64,000 bases of DNA from Sulfurimonas sp. (GCF_029027585.1 NZ_CP093397.1:1415405-1479404); one strand, 5' to 3'; counted from the stretch's first letter, positions 1-9,122 are shown. Made by a program: numbers and translations. Notes: a model not told the origin generated them from the sequence alone.

Positions 1-364
1 TTTTGATGGTACAGGTATGGGGCTTGCAAGTACAGATAAAAGTTTAGACAATAACTTTAGTAAAATTGATGTAACAACTCAAGATGGAGCTGAAAAAGCA
101 ATCATCACTTCTGATTATGCTCTAAGACATCTTGATAAAACAAGAAGTGACATTGGTTCTGTTCAGAATCAACTTGAATCTACAATCAGAAATATTTCTG
201 TAACTCAAGTAAATGTACAAGCAGCGGAATCTCAAATTCGTGATGTTGACTTTGCAGCAGAAAGTGCAAACTTTGCAAAACTAAACATCTTAGCTCAGTC
301 TGGTTCATATGCAATGAGTCAAGCTAATGCTGTTCAGCAAAATGTATTAAGATTATTACAATAG
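1..364 (+). CDS. Flagellin, C-terminal part (5' end outside window)
   Basis: The reading frame is open from base 2 and ends at a stop at 362-364; the start lies upstream of the window. The visible residues match the last third of the complete flagellin at 498-1679: the end of the variable surface domain, then the D1 helix and the C-terminal D0 helix that packs in the filament core, ending in the typical LLQ. A block of 185 bases (152-336) appears identical to 1467-1651 of the neighbour, so the two are tandem paralogues whose 3' ends are kept alike. Function as an exported filament subunit is secure; which of the two is the major subunit cannot be told. Confidence 0.95.
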   Translation, partial: FDGTGMGLASTDKSLDNNFSKIDVTTQDGAEKAIITSDYALRHLDKTRSDIGSVQNQLESTIRNISVTQVNVQAAESQIRDVDFAAESANFAKLNILAQSGSYAMSQANAVQQNVLRLLQ

Positions 365-383
365 TAATTAATCTTTAACTTCT

Positions 384-408
384 TATTCCCAAGTTTTACT
401 TGGGAATA
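384..408 (+). terminator. Hairpin after first flagellin gene
   Basis: A perfect 10-bp inverted repeat, TATTCCCAAG and CTTGGGAATA, with a 5-base loop lies 20 bases after the flagellin stop. No clear U-tract follows, so it is a likely but not textbook terminator; it may also protect the 3' end of the transcript. Confidence 0.6.
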
Positions 409-446
409 CATATAAAATTACTTTTCTCTTTACTCTTCAAATCTTT

Positions 447-462
447 TGGAACACACATTGCT
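447..462 (+). promoter_or_regulatory. Sigma54 (RpoN) promoter of second flagellin
   Basis: TGGAAC, five bases, then TTGCT match the -24/-12 consensus, with the GG and GC doublets exactly 10 bases apart. Predicted transcription start is about 473, followed by a Shine-Dalgarno AGAAAGGAT at 484-492 and the ATG at 498. In Campylobacterota some flagellin genes are read by sigma54 and others by sigma28, so this fits the family pattern. Confidence 0.75.
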
Positions 463-497
463 TTAAATCATAATATACCTCTCAGAAAGGATTTATT

Positions 498-1679
498 ATG
501 GGATTTAGAATTAACACAAACATTGCGGCAATGAACGCGCATAGAAACTCACAGATGACAAACTTAGGACTAGATAAGAGTCTTAACTCACTATCTTCAG
601 GTTTAAGAATTAACAAAGCAGCAGATGATGCATCTGGTATGGCTATTGCGGATTCACTTCGTCAACAAGCTCAAGGCTTAGGTCAAGCGATTGCAAATGC
701 GAATGATGGTATTGGTGTTGCCCAAACAGCAGATGGTGCTTTAGATGAATATATAAATATATCAAATATTATAAGAACTAAAGCTATTCAAGCGGCATCT
801 GATGGACAAACACTTCAAACTCGTGCAGCTATTCAAAATGATATTAGCAGATTAATGGAAGAAGCACAGAATATCGCTTCAACAACTTCATTTAATGGAC
901 AATCGCTTTTAAATGGTGCTTTTACAAATAAAGCATTTCATATTGGTGCGTACTCAGGTGAAACTGTAAAAATATCTATAGAAGACACTCAAGTAGCCAA
1001 AGTTGGAAAATTTGCATTAACCTCAGGTACAGTAATAGCCGCCAAAACTGCTGGAGATGGTGCTTCTGCTATTGTTCTTGATGTTACAATAACAAATGCT
1101 GATGGCACAACAGATCAAGTTAGCATTACTGGTTCAGTCGCAACTGGTGGAACAACAAGTGCTCAAAATGCACAAGTTGTTGTTGATTTATTTAATGCAC
1201 AAGCTCAATCAGTTGGAGCAGATGTTAGAGCTAGTGCTTACGAAACATCAACAGCAGGTGAATATGGAATTCGTTTAGATTCAGGATCAGATATAACAGT
1301 TACTACTCAAACTTTTGATGGTGCTGGTATGGGACTTACGGCAGATACAGATATAGACCTGACCAATAACTTTAGTACAATAGATGTTACAACCCAAGAT
1401 GGAGCTGAAAAAGCCATTATTATTGCGGATTATACTTTAAGACAGATGGACAAAACAAGAAGTGATATTGGTTCTGTTCAGAATCAACTTGAATCTACAA
1501 TCAGAAATATTTCTGTAACTCAAGTAAATGTACAAGCAGCGGAATCTCAAATTCGTGATGTTGACTTTGCAGCAGAAAGTGCAAACTTTGCAAAACTAAA
1601 CATCTTAGCTCAGTCTGGTTCATATGCAATGAGTCAAGCTAATGCTGTTCAACAGAATGTATTAAAACTACTTCAGTAG
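498..1679 (+). CDS. Flagellin, complete
   Basis: A 393-residue filament subunit. The N-terminal D0/D1 region (about 1-150) holds the GFRINTNIAAMNAHRNS start and the SLSSGLRINKAADDASGMA helix; the middle (about 165-300) is a short variable surface domain rich in Thr, Ser and Ala, the usual place for O-glycosylation; the C-terminal D1/D0 helices (about 305-393) end in KLLQ. The segment around residue 90-115 (RTKAIQAASDGQ) is of the epsilonproteobacterial kind rather than the enterobacterial one, which in known relatives avoids TLR5 recognition. It has no signal peptide, as expected for type III export. It sits behind a sigma54 promoter and meets the Maf gene tail to tail with a 2-base gap. Confidence 0.97.
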   Translation: MGFRINTNIAAMNAHRNSQMTNLGLDKSLNSLSSGLRINKAADDASGMAIADSLRQQAQGLGQAIANANDGIGVAQTADGALDEYINISNIIRTKAIQAASDGQTLQTRAAIQNDISRLMEEAQNIASTTSFNGQSLLNGAFTNKAFHIGAYSGETVKISIEDTQVAKVGKFALTSGTVIAAKTAGDGASAIVLDVTITNADGTTDQVSITGSVATGGTTSAQNAQVVVDLFNAQAQSVGADVRASAYETSTAGEYGIRLDSGSDITVTTQTFDGAGMGLTADTDIDLTNNFSTIDVTTQDGAEKAIIIADYTLRQMDKTRSDIGSVQNQLESTIRNISVTQVNVQAAESQIRDVDFAAESANFAKLNILAQSGSYAMSQANAVQQNVLKLLQ

Positions 1680-1681
1680 TT

Positions 1682-3670
1682 TTAATACTCTTCATTTATA
1701 GTTTTATCTAACTCAATCTCGTACAATTCTATTAGTCTGTAGAGTTGTATTGTAATAATTTTTTTCATTTTCTTGATATGTTTTTTATGATTATTTAACT
1801 CTTTTGTATTAAAAATATCTATAACAGTTGAAGCGATACCTAAAAAATAAATAGTCAGTATCTCTCTTAACTCACTTTCATAAGAATTTAAAATATTTTG
1901 CATTAAATGCATATAATTTTGTAGAAAAATATCTTTATTTGAAGAAGCGCTTTGGGAAAATTTTTCTATGAAATTATGAAACTTTTTAATTTGTATTGCT
2001 TTTTTGTCTAGTTCAATTAATTCATCCGATGATAATTCAGCAAAAGAATAAGCATTAAACATGTTTAAAAGTTGTGATTGCAGATGAGTTTTATCTAAAT
2101 CAGTAAGATTAATATTTGAAGCTTTTAGTGGTATAGTTTGCTCAAAAAAAGCGCCATCGCTTAAATTATAAATATTTTGATTATCTGATTTGAAGCTGTG
2201 AGTATAACCATTTAGTTTTGGAATTGATGTTGCTAATAATGGGGTGCTTGATACGATATCTTTGAAATTACCTTTCACCTGAAGTACTGTATCTGAAATA
2301 GAAACACTCGTTTGAATTTCATTTACTTTTGATGTATCTAGTGAACTGGACCTGTGGTGGTCTTTTGCATGAGTTGAACCATCATCTGAGAGTGCAAAAT
2401 CTAAGCCAAGTAGATAAGTTTGCTGAGTATTAAAAATAAGCGAGATTGCATATGCAAACTCTCCAACACTCGAAGAAACAAGTCTGGTATTAAAAAGCCT
2501 GTATGCTGTTCTATCTTCAGTTAGATATATCTTATCTTTATCAAATTTTTCAAAAAGTATATCTGGAACTGAAGCACTAAAAATAAAGATAGAATTGTGT
2601 AAAAAATCTAAATTATCAAATGAGTTGATAAGATTTACAGTTTCAGTAACTTTTTCATCTATTTGAATAACTATATCAGGCTTTATATTGACTTTATTTA
2701 GTGTTTTTAGTGCAGCAAATACAGTAACTAAGATAAATTTCTCTTTATTCGTTTTTAACCAATCTATGTTTGTATGAAGTGATGGACCAGCACCGATGAT
2801 AAGTATGGGCTTATTTGATAAAAATTTCTCGTTATTTTTTTTACTTAGTTCTAAAAATTTATAGTTGTCTTTTAGCTTTGATAAGATAGATATATTTTTA
2901 TGTAATAGATACTCGATAGGGTAACTTGTTTCAGTCCTTGATACAAGTAGAGTTTGAATCTCTTTTATTTTTTGATCACTTGCATGAGAAAATAATGAAA
3001 ATTTTAGATGATAGTTATGTATAAATGATTTTGAATAAAATGTATTAAATTCATTATGAAATTCATCTTTATTTTGAGCCACTGAGAAATATACAATTTT
3101 TTCAGCTAATATATCTTGATAATTGAGTGTAAAAAGAGAGAGTCTAAAAAGTTCTATGTCATCTTCGACAATAAGTAAGAGTTTTGCACCAGTTTTATCT
3201 AGAATTTTTGGTATATGTAAGCCCAGTCCAACTCCTAAAAATATAAACTTTTGCATTTCTATGAATTGCATAGAAGCATCAACGGCTGAGTCATGGTAGT
3301 GCATAATTGGTGCTGTCGTTGCGTAGGTAGTTAGTGCATCCTCTCGTTCTAGTTTATCAAGAGCCTTTTGTGTAAATGAAAGGTTATAACCACTTTTAAA
3401 AGATTGATTATTTTTTTTAAAGTTTATCTTTTTTGTTAGTTCTTGCGAAAATTTTTCAGAGTTTTGGTTGTATAAATATGCCCCACTAGACAATTCTACT
3501 ACATCAAAATAACCATCTTTATATTCTAAATCATATTTTTGAGGGTATCTTCCATCTGATATTAGTGTATCCAATGCTACAAGTTTATTATAGATGGTTT
3601 TATAGTTTTTTTCAAAGTATGTCATATTTATTTGGTAATTTGAAACAGCTAGCTCTTCAATATTTTGCAC
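1682..3670 (-). CDS. maf: Maf-family flagellin glycosyltransferase (DUF115)
   Basis: A 662-residue protein of the motility accessory factor family, which transfers CMP-activated nonulosonic acids (pseudaminic or legionaminic type) to Ser/Thr of flagellin in the cytoplasm before export. The central DUF115 domain (about 230-480) carries the family hallmarks ILIIGAGPSL (about 289-298) and PDIVIQID (about 331-338); an N-terminal Rossmann-like half has LGVGLGLH (about 145-152). Its position next to the flagellins and opposite the nonulosonic acid genes supports the role. Convergent with the flagellin and divergent from the CBS-cupin gene. The donor sugar is not shown by the sequence. Confidence 0.9.
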   Translation of the reverse strand: MQNIEELAVSNYQINMTYFEKNYKTIYNKLVALDTLISDGRYPQKYDLEYKDGYFDVVELSSGAYLYNQNSEKFSQELTKKINFKKNNQSFKSGYNLSFTQKALDKLEREDALTTYATTAPIMHYHDSAVDASMQFIEMQKFIFLGVGLGLHIPKILDKTGAKLLLIVEDDIELFRLSLFTLNYQDILAEKIVYFSVAQNKDEFHNEFNTFYSKSFIHNYHLKFSLFSHASDQKIKEIQTLLVSRTETSYPIEYLLHKNISILSKLKDNYKFLELSKKNNEKFLSNKPILIIGAGPSLHTNIDWLKTNKEKFILVTVFAALKTLNKVNIKPDIVIQIDEKVTETVNLINSFDNLDFLHNSIFIFSASVPDILFEKFDKDKIYLTEDRTAYRLFNTRLVSSSVGEFAYAISLIFNTQQTYLLGLDFALSDDGSTHAKDHHRSSSLDTSKVNEIQTSVSISDTVLQVKGNFKDIVSSTPLLATSIPKLNGYTHSFKSDNQNIYNLSDGAFFEQTIPLKASNINLTDLDKTHLQSQLLNMFNAYSFAELSSDELIELDKKAIQIKKFHNFIEKFSQSASSNKDIFLQNYMHLMQNILNSYESELREILTIYFLGIASTVIDIFNTKELNNHKKHIKKMKKIITIQLYRLIELYEIELDKTINEEY

Positions 3671-3719
3671 TATATCTCCTCATTATTAGTATGAATTATA
3701 GCAAATATATTCTGTTTTA

Positions 3720-3735
3720 TGGTATGAAACTTGCT
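3720..3735 (+). promoter_or_regulatory. Candidate sigma54 promoter of nonulosonic acid genes
   Basis: TGG, eight bases, TTGCT gives GG and GC doublets 10 bases apart, as in the -24/-12 consensus. Transcription would start near 3746, at or next to the ATG at 3747, implying a leaderless message; no Shine-Dalgarno is visible before that ATG. The match could be chance. Confidence 0.35.
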
Positions 3736-3746
3736 AAATAATTCCT

Positions 3747-4493
3747 ATGAATAGTAAATTTATAATAGATTCTAATACAAATATTTTAATAGCAATGCAG
3801 AAGATAGATGCTAATAAAGAAAACTTTTTATTGTGTGTTAATAATGAAGGTATATTAGATGGTACTTTAACAGACGGAGATATCCGTCGCTTCATTGTAA
3901 AAAACAAAAACCTTAATATTGATGTAACAGATGTGATGTCTAAGAGTTTTGAATCATTAGATATAAATGATACATTTAGAGATATAGCGCAAAAGTTTAA
4001 ATCACGCAGGATTAAATTTCTTCCAATATTAAAAAATAAAAAAATAAAAAATATTTTAACAAAAAAACAATTTCATATAATGCTACTAGAAGATATAGAG
4101 ATAGATTTGCTTAAAGATTTTTCTATCTATGATAACAAGATATTAGAGCATGAAATTTATAATAAACCTTGGGGTTTTTACAAAAGTACACTTTACACAG
4201 AGATGGCTCAATCAAAGATAATAACAGTATTTCCAAATGAAGAGTTAAGTCTGCAAGAGCATAAAAAAAGAGAAGAACACTGGGTAATCATAAAAGGTAA
4301 GGCAAAAGTTATCTTAGGTGACTCAGAGTTACTTTTAAATGCTGGAAAATATGTATATATTCCAAAGAGTGTAAAGCATCAGATAGTGAATTTAAGCAAG
4401 AATGAGAACTTAATTTTTGCAGAGGTTCAACTAGGTGAATACTTTGGAGAAGATGATATCATTAGATACACAGATAAGTACAATAGGATATAA
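3747..4493 (+). CDS. CBS-pair and cupin protein, likely sugar-nucleotide related
   Basis: 248 residues. The N-terminal half holds two CBS motifs (about 1-60 and 62-118, with TDGDIRR at 42-48), which bind adenosyl ligands. The C-terminal half (about 135-248) is a cupin like that of type II mannose-6-phosphate isomerase, with HKKREEHWVIIKG around 172-184 and a further His near 211. In several flagellar glycan loci a CBS pair precedes a nucleotidyltransferase; here the nucleotidyltransferase is absent and a cupin takes its place. It is 2 bases before the NeuB gene. A role as isomerase or regulator of the sugar pathway is inference only. Confidence 0.7.
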   Translation: MNSKFIIDSNTNILIAMQKIDANKENFLLCVNNEGILDGTLTDGDIRRFIVKNKNLNIDVTDVMSKSFESLDINDTFRDIAQKFKSRRIKFLPILKNKKIKNILTKKQFHIMLLEDIEIDLLKDFSIYDNKILEHEIYNKPWGFYKSTLYTEMAQSKIITVFPNEELSLQEHKKREEHWVIIKGKAKVILGDSELLLNAGKYVYIPKSVKHQIVNLSKNENLIFAEVQLGEYFGEDDIIRYTDKYNRI

Positions 4494-4495
4494 GC

Positions 4496-5377
4496 ATGAA
4501 GTTTGATTTTAATTACGAAGAACCAAAAGTTATAGCGGAGATTGGTTGTAATCATATGGGTGAGATGAAAATAGCTAAAGAGTTAATCTCTCTGGCACAT
4601 AGTAGCGGAGCTAAGTATATAAAATTTCAAAAAAGAAACAACAGAGAGCTTTTAACACAAGCTCAATATGATACACCGCATCCAGTTCCTAAAAATTCTT
4701 ATGGAGATACTTATGGGGCTCATAGAGAATTTTTAGAGTTTAATGTAGCTCAACATAAAGAATTAAAAGAGTATTGTGATGAGTTGGGCGTAGTGTATTC
4801 TACTTCTGTGTGGGATGTTACTAGTGCAAAAGAGATGATAAGTTTTGAGCCTGAGTTTTTAAAAGTCCCATCAGCATGCAATAATAACTTTAAAATGTTA
4901 AAAGTTCTTCGTGATGAGTTTAAAGGTCAAGTACAATTATCCATAGGTATGACTACAAGAGAGGAAGTGGAAGAGATTATCAGCTTTTTTGAGCAGACAA
5001 ATCAAGCAAAGACAAGACTACTTATATATTCATGTACATCTGGTTATCCTGTGCCATTTGAAGATGTATCGCTATTAGAGATAAACTGGCTTTATGAAAA
5101 CTATGGTGATAGAGTAAATGAGATAGGTTTTTCAGGACATCACTTGGGTATATCTGTAGATATAGCAGCTTATACATTAGGTGCAAGATGGATAGAAAGA
5201 CATTTTACTAAAGATATAACTTGGAAGGGAACTGACCATGGGGCATCACTTATGGCTGATGGTATGAGAAGACTAACTAGAGACTTGTCAGCAGTTCACA
5301 AAGCACTTACATATAAGAGTGATGAAATCCTGCCAATAGAAAAAGTTCAGCGTGATAAACTAAAAAGTAGAAAATAG
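4496..5377 (+). CDS. NeuB-family nonulosonic acid synthase lacking the SAF domain
   Basis: 293 residues of NeuB-type TIM barrel, the enzyme that condenses phosphoenolpyruvate with a six-carbon aldose or its phosphate to form a nine-carbon 2-keto-3-deoxy acid. Family motifs include IAEIGCNHMG (13-22), IKFQKR and the GFSGHHLGISVDIAA and RHFTKD stretches near the C-terminal end. Usual NeuB proteins are about 335-350 residues and end in an antifreeze-like SAF domain that helps bind substrate in the dimer; this one stops where that domain would begin. It lies between a CBS-cupin gene and a methyltransferase, with a 2-base gap before and 1 base after. The exact sugar product is unknown. Confidence 0.85.
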   Translation: MKFDFNYEEPKVIAEIGCNHMGEMKIAKELISLAHSSGAKYIKFQKRNNRELLTQAQYDTPHPVPKNSYGDTYGAHREFLEFNVAQHKELKEYCDELGVVYSTSVWDVTSAKEMISFEPEFLKVPSACNNNFKMLKVLRDEFKGQVQLSIGMTTREEVEEIISFFEQTNQAKTRLLIYSCTSGYPVPFEDVSLLEINWLYENYGDRVNEIGFSGHHLGISVDIAAYTLGARWIERHFTKDITWKGTDHGASLMADGMRRLTRDLSAVHKALTYKSDEILPIEKVQRDKLKSRK

Positions 5378-5378
5378 C

Positions 5379-6224
5379 ATGAGTTGTTATCTTTGTGGTT
5401 CATCGGAGTTTAAATATAGAGATGGTGAAGTACGAGATAACAAAGAGCTAAAAGTAAAAGAGTGTAAAGAGTGTTCGTTAGTTTACTTGTCTGATTTTTC
5501 TCATGTAGATGCAGGGTTTTATGAAGACTCAAATATGCATGAGAGTTTTGATTTGAACAAGTGGAACAAAGAAACAGATGCAGATGATAAAAGACGATAT
5601 GAATTTACAAGAGAGCTTATAAAAGATAAAGATATCCTTGACTTTGGAAGTGGTAATGGTGGGTATCTAAATTATGCATCTAAGAAGGCAAAAAGTATCT
5701 CTGCTTTGGAGTTAGAAACAGCAATATCTGCACAATATAAAGAGTATGGTATAGAGTTGTTTAGAGATATAAAAGAGTTAGACAAGAAGTATGATGTTAT
5801 AACTATGTTTCATGTCATGGAGCATTTACCTAATCCTAAAGAGATGATAAAACAACTCTCCTCAAACTTAAAAGAGGGTGGAAAAATCATCATAGAAGTT
5901 CCAAACTCTAATGATGCTCTGCTCTCGTTGTATGAGAGTGAATCTTTTTCTAAATTTACATACTGGTCTTGTCATTTGTTTTTGTTTAATGAAAAAACAC
6001 TACAAGAGCTAATACATCAATGTTCTCTTAAAGTAGATTATATTAAGCATATTCAGCGTTACCCTCTCTCAAATCACCTTTACTGGTTAAGCAAAGATAA
6101 ACCTGGTGGACATCAAAAATGGGGTGAATTTTTAGACTCAGATGCCTTAAGTGATGCTTATGAAAGTTCTTTAGCATCTCTTAGTAAAACAGATACTATA
6201 ATAGCTCAAATATCTAAAGGTTAA
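5379..6224 (+). CDS. Class I SAM methyltransferase with zinc ribbon
   Basis: 281 residues. An N-terminal zinc ribbon has CxxC at 3-6 and CxxC at 29-32. The SAM-binding motif ILDFGSGNGGYL lies at about 86-97, and the HVMEHLPNP stretch around 125-135 is typical of the Methyltransf_23 group often found with sugar and lipopolysaccharide modification genes. It sits inside the plus-strand nonulosonic acid operon, 2 bases before the CMP-sugar synthetase, so methylation of the nonulosonic acid or its precursor is likely, though the target is not proven. Confidence 0.85.
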   Translation: MSCYLCGSSEFKYRDGEVRDNKELKVKECKECSLVYLSDFSHVDAGFYEDSNMHESFDLNKWNKETDADDKRRYEFTRELIKDKDILDFGSGNGGYLNYASKKAKSISALELETAISAQYKEYGIELFRDIKELDKKYDVITMFHVMEHLPNPKEMIKQLSSNLKEGGKIIIEVPNSNDALLSLYESESFSKFTYWSCHLFLFNEKTLQELIHQCSLKVDYIKHIQRYPLSNHLYWLSKDKPGGHQKWGEFLDSDALSDAYESSLASLSKTDTIIAQISKG

Positions 6225-6226
6225 AT

Positions 6227-7378
6227 ATGAACATTGCATTTATACCAGCTCGTTGTGGAAGTAAGGCTATCCGTTTTAAAAATATAAAAGAGTTTTGTGG
6301 AAAACCATTAATATATTGGAATCTACTTGCTTTAGAAAATGCAACTCTTGTAGATGAAGTTTTCGTTGCAACTGATTGTATTGAGATAAGTGAAGTTGTA
6401 GAGAGCTTTGGATTTGATAAAGTAAAAATATATATGCGTGATAGAGTTAATGCTCAAGATGAATCATCAACAGAAGATGTAATGTTGGAATTTTTAAGTA
6501 AAAATAGCTTTAGTGCAGATGCGTTATTTATGCTTGTTCAAGCAACTTCCCCAACAACTCAAAGTCATGACTTTGATGGAGGGATAAAAGAACTTTTAAA
6601 ATCTAAAAAAGATTCTTTGTTAAGTGTAGTAAGAGAGAAAAGATTTTTTTGGAATAATGATGGCAATGCACTAAATTATGACTATAAAAACAGACCTAGA
6701 AGACAAGACTTTGATGGTTATCTGCTTGAAAATGGTGCATTTTATATTAATAGCGTGAGTAATATTTTAAGAGATGAAAATCGTCTAAGTGCTGAAATAG
6801 CTTTTTATGAAATGCATGACTATACATCTATAGAGATAGATGAAAAGCATGACTGGAAAATAGCTGAAGAATATATGAAAGAAAATGTACTTTACAGATA
6901 TGTCAAAGAGAGAAATATAAAGCTCTTTTTATCAGATGTAGATGGAACACTTACAGATGCAGGTATGTACTACGGTGAGAATGATGAAGAGTTAAAGAAG
7001 TTTAACACTCATGATGGAAAAGGTTTTGAGTTGCTTAGAAAAGCAGGAATAAAAACTGGAATAATTACAAGTGAAGATACTAAAATAGTAAGAAATAGAG
7101 CCAAAAAATTGAAAGTTGATTATCTTTACCAAGGGCTAGAGCATAAGGGTAAGCTAGATATTGTTAAAGAGATTTGTTCTACGGAAGGTATCTCTTTAGA
7201 TGAAGTGGCTTATGTTGGTGATGATGTTAACTGCAAGGAACTTTTAGAGGCTGTAGGTGTATGTGCATGTCCTAAAAATGCACTGCCTAGTGTAAAGAGT
7301 ATTCCCAACATCATAGAACTCACACTTCGTGGAGGAGATGGAGCAGTTAGAGAATTTGTAGATATTATTTTAAGATAG
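6227..7378 (+). CDS. CMP-nonulosonic acid synthetase fused to KdsC-like HAD phosphatase
   Basis: 383 residues, two domains. Residues 1-220 are a CMP-sialate synthetase fold with the nucleotide loop IPARCGSKAIRFKN (6-19) and ENGAFYI (168-174). Residues 230-383 are a KdsC/CMAS-type HAD domain with DVDGT (237-241), a Lys in HKGKLD and GDD (331-333), so the phosphatase site looks intact. Such fusions are known from animal CMAS and from some bacterial KDN or sialate pathways. The combination suggests a 9-phosphate intermediate dephosphorylated and activated by one protein to give the donor for the Maf transferase. Its tail overlaps the convergent glycosyltransferase gene by 9 bases. Confidence 0.88.
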   Translation: MNIAFIPARCGSKAIRFKNIKEFCGKPLIYWNLLALENATLVDEVFVATDCIEISEVVESFGFDKVKIYMRDRVNAQDESSTEDVMLEFLSKNSFSADALFMLVQATSPTTQSHDFDGGIKELLKSKKDSLLSVVREKRFFWNNDGNALNYDYKNRPRRQDFDGYLLENGAFYINSVSNILRDENRLSAEIAFYEMHDYTSIEIDEKHDWKIAEEYMKENVLYRYVKERNIKLFLSDVDGTLTDAGMYYGENDEELKKFNTHDGKGFELLRKAGIKTGIITSEDTKIVRNRAKKLKVDYLYQGLEHKGKLDIVKEICSTEGISLDEVAYVGDDVNCKELLEAVGVCACPKNALPSVKSIPNIIELTLRGGDGAVREFVDIILR

Positions 7379-8425
7379 TATATCTGATACTATTTTTTCT
7401 AAGTTAATACTCATCTGTTCTATTGGTTTAGTGTTTACTTGTGTACCTATCATTAGTTTTGTTTTAGTAATTAGTTCTTCTTTGTTCTCCACCCAAACCA
7501 TAAGATTATTGTCTATCTGATATTTGTCATAGTGGCTTATAAAACTTCTAGTAGAGATTGTCGGTGTACCTAAAAAACAAGCTTCTGTATTTATAGTTCC
7601 ACCACCACCGATGAACAAATCACAAAATTTTAATAAGTGCTGAATTTCAACTTTTTCTTCTAAAATGATAGCAAATGGAAACTCTTTTTTGAGGTACTCA
7701 CTCTCATATCTTGGGATGATTATGATATTTGAATTAGTTAAATCTTTTATCTCTTGCAATGCTTCATAAATAATAGGGTATTTTTTATCTACATAGCTAG
7801 ACTTATATTCCTCTTCTCTGATGATAATCGTACGCTTGGAATAATCCATATTATAATGTTTCAAAATCTTTTTTACATAAGATATGTTGTACTCAAATTT
7901 ACATAACCATATTAGGGGGTCTATGAAGTTATATTCATATATTTGACTTTTATCTAGCCCAAATCTTTCTATGACATTGTTTGGAACTACAAATGGTTTA
8001 AACATTTTAGTCGCAAGTGGTATGGTAAGTCTTGCCTGAGGTAAGGCTTTTGTAAAGTTTGTAGTATGGTCCGAGAGGGGTATATCATAGAAATTGATAA
8101 TTGGTATACCAAGTCCAAAAGCAACACGACAAGCATCAACTGATGAGAGGCAAATCAGTCTATCTATATGATGTTCACTTATAAATTTCATAAATTTAAT
8201 TTGTCTATCTATAGATGCTTCAAATTTTGACTTTAGGCTACTGCCCCCAAAATTACCAATATTTACATATTTTAACTTATATAAATCAAGTAACTCTATG
8301 GTTTCTTTATATCCTTCTCCACCTCTTGTAGTTATAAATACAGATAAATTTTTCTTTTGTATTTCTTTTATAATTGGTTCAAAAAATAAAACTGATTTTG
8401 GGGTAACTAGGTCAAACCAAATCAT
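7370..8425 (-). CDS. DUF354-type predicted glycosyltransferase
   Basis: 351 residues. It starts MIWFDLVTPKSVLFFEPII, and has GGGGTINTEACFLGTPTIS near 270-290, the signature of DUF354, a two-Rossmann-fold family resembling GT-B glycosyltransferases and found mainly in archaea and in bacterial surface-glycan loci. No enzyme activity has been firmly set for the family. It overlaps the preceding methyltransferase gene by 14 bases and is the last gene of the long minus-strand run from fliD, so it is probably co-expressed with flagellar glycan genes. Confidence 0.8.
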   Translation of the reverse strand: MIWFDLVTPKSVLFFEPIIKEIQKKNLSVFITTRGGEGYKETIELLDLYKLKYVNIGNFGGSSLKSKFEASIDRQIKFMKFISEHHIDRLICLSSVDACRVAFGLGIPIINFYDIPLSDHTTNFTKALPQARLTIPLATKMFKPFVVPNNVIERFGLDKSQIYEYNFIDPLIWLCKFEYNISYVKKILKHYNMDYSKRTIIIREEEYKSSYVDKKYPIIYEALQEIKDLTNSNIIIIPRYESEYLKKEFPFAIILEEKVEIQHLLKFCDLFIGGGGTINTEACFLGTPTISTRSFISHYDKYQIDNNLMVWVENKEELITKTKLMIGTQVNTKPIEQMSINLEKIVSDILS

Positions 8426-9122
8426 CTACATCTCCAAAAAAACAAAGTCCAACTTTAGCATAGTCTTCATAACTAGTTATAGCGTTGTCTTTTTTAATAA
8501 TTTCCCACGCTTCTATCATCCCCTTTGACCAAGATATATCATCAAAAAGTACAATTGCATTTTCACTAAGAAATGGTTTTATATTTTTAAAATATTCTAA
8601 TGTCGCATCCCTGTCATGATGCCCATCAATAAAGGCAAAGTCTATAGATTTTATATTTGGTAAAATGTTTGGCAGTACATCGCTAAATCTACCTACATAA
8701 GATTTTATATTTAATGCATCAATATCTTTAAAATTCTTCTGAGCGATTTGTGCAGTTTGTGGAGAGCCTTCAATTGTATGGATAGTGCCTTCATTCTTTA
8801 ATGCCTTAGACATATAGATAGATGAAAATCCACAACAAGTTCCAAGTTCAAGAATAGTTGCTGGCTGATGTTTTTTAATGATTGCATATATAAGATGTGC
8901 AAAGTCATTTTTTAAACCGATTTTGCATAAACTTTTTGTGCTTATATTTTTGGTCACACCTTTGTACATTTGCTCAGAACTTCGCTTATCATCAGGATTT
9001 CCAGCACCATAGTCTAATACTTTTATCTGTTTATTTTCTTGAATAATTTTATCTCTTAATGATTCAATATCTTTGAAAATACTCAAGTCGTTATCATTAA
9101 GAATATTTAAATATTTTTGCAT
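8412..9122 (-). CDS. Class I SAM methyltransferase (Methyltransf_24 type)
   Basis: 236 residues. The SAM-binding motif TILELGTCCGFSSIY lies at about 89-102 and the acidic FIDGHHDRD near 164-172 is typical of the O-methyltransferase-like Methyltransf_24 family. A 1-base stop/start overlap (TAATG) with the upstream asparagine-synthase-like gene and a 14-base overlap with the downstream gene indicate translational coupling. Sugar O-methylation is the likely role from context. Confidence 0.82.
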   Translation of the reverse strand: MQKYLNILNDNDLSIFKDIESLRDKIIQENKQIKVLDYGAGNPDDKRSSEQMYKGVTKNISTKSLCKIGLKNDFAHLIYAIIKKHQPATILELGTCCGFSSIYMSKALKNEGTIHTIEGSPQTAQIAQKNFKDIDALNIKSYVGRFSDVLPNILPNIKSIDFAFIDGHHDRDATLEYFKNIKPFLSENAIVLFDDISWSKGMIEAWEIIKKDNAITSYEDYAKVGLCFFGDVDDLV

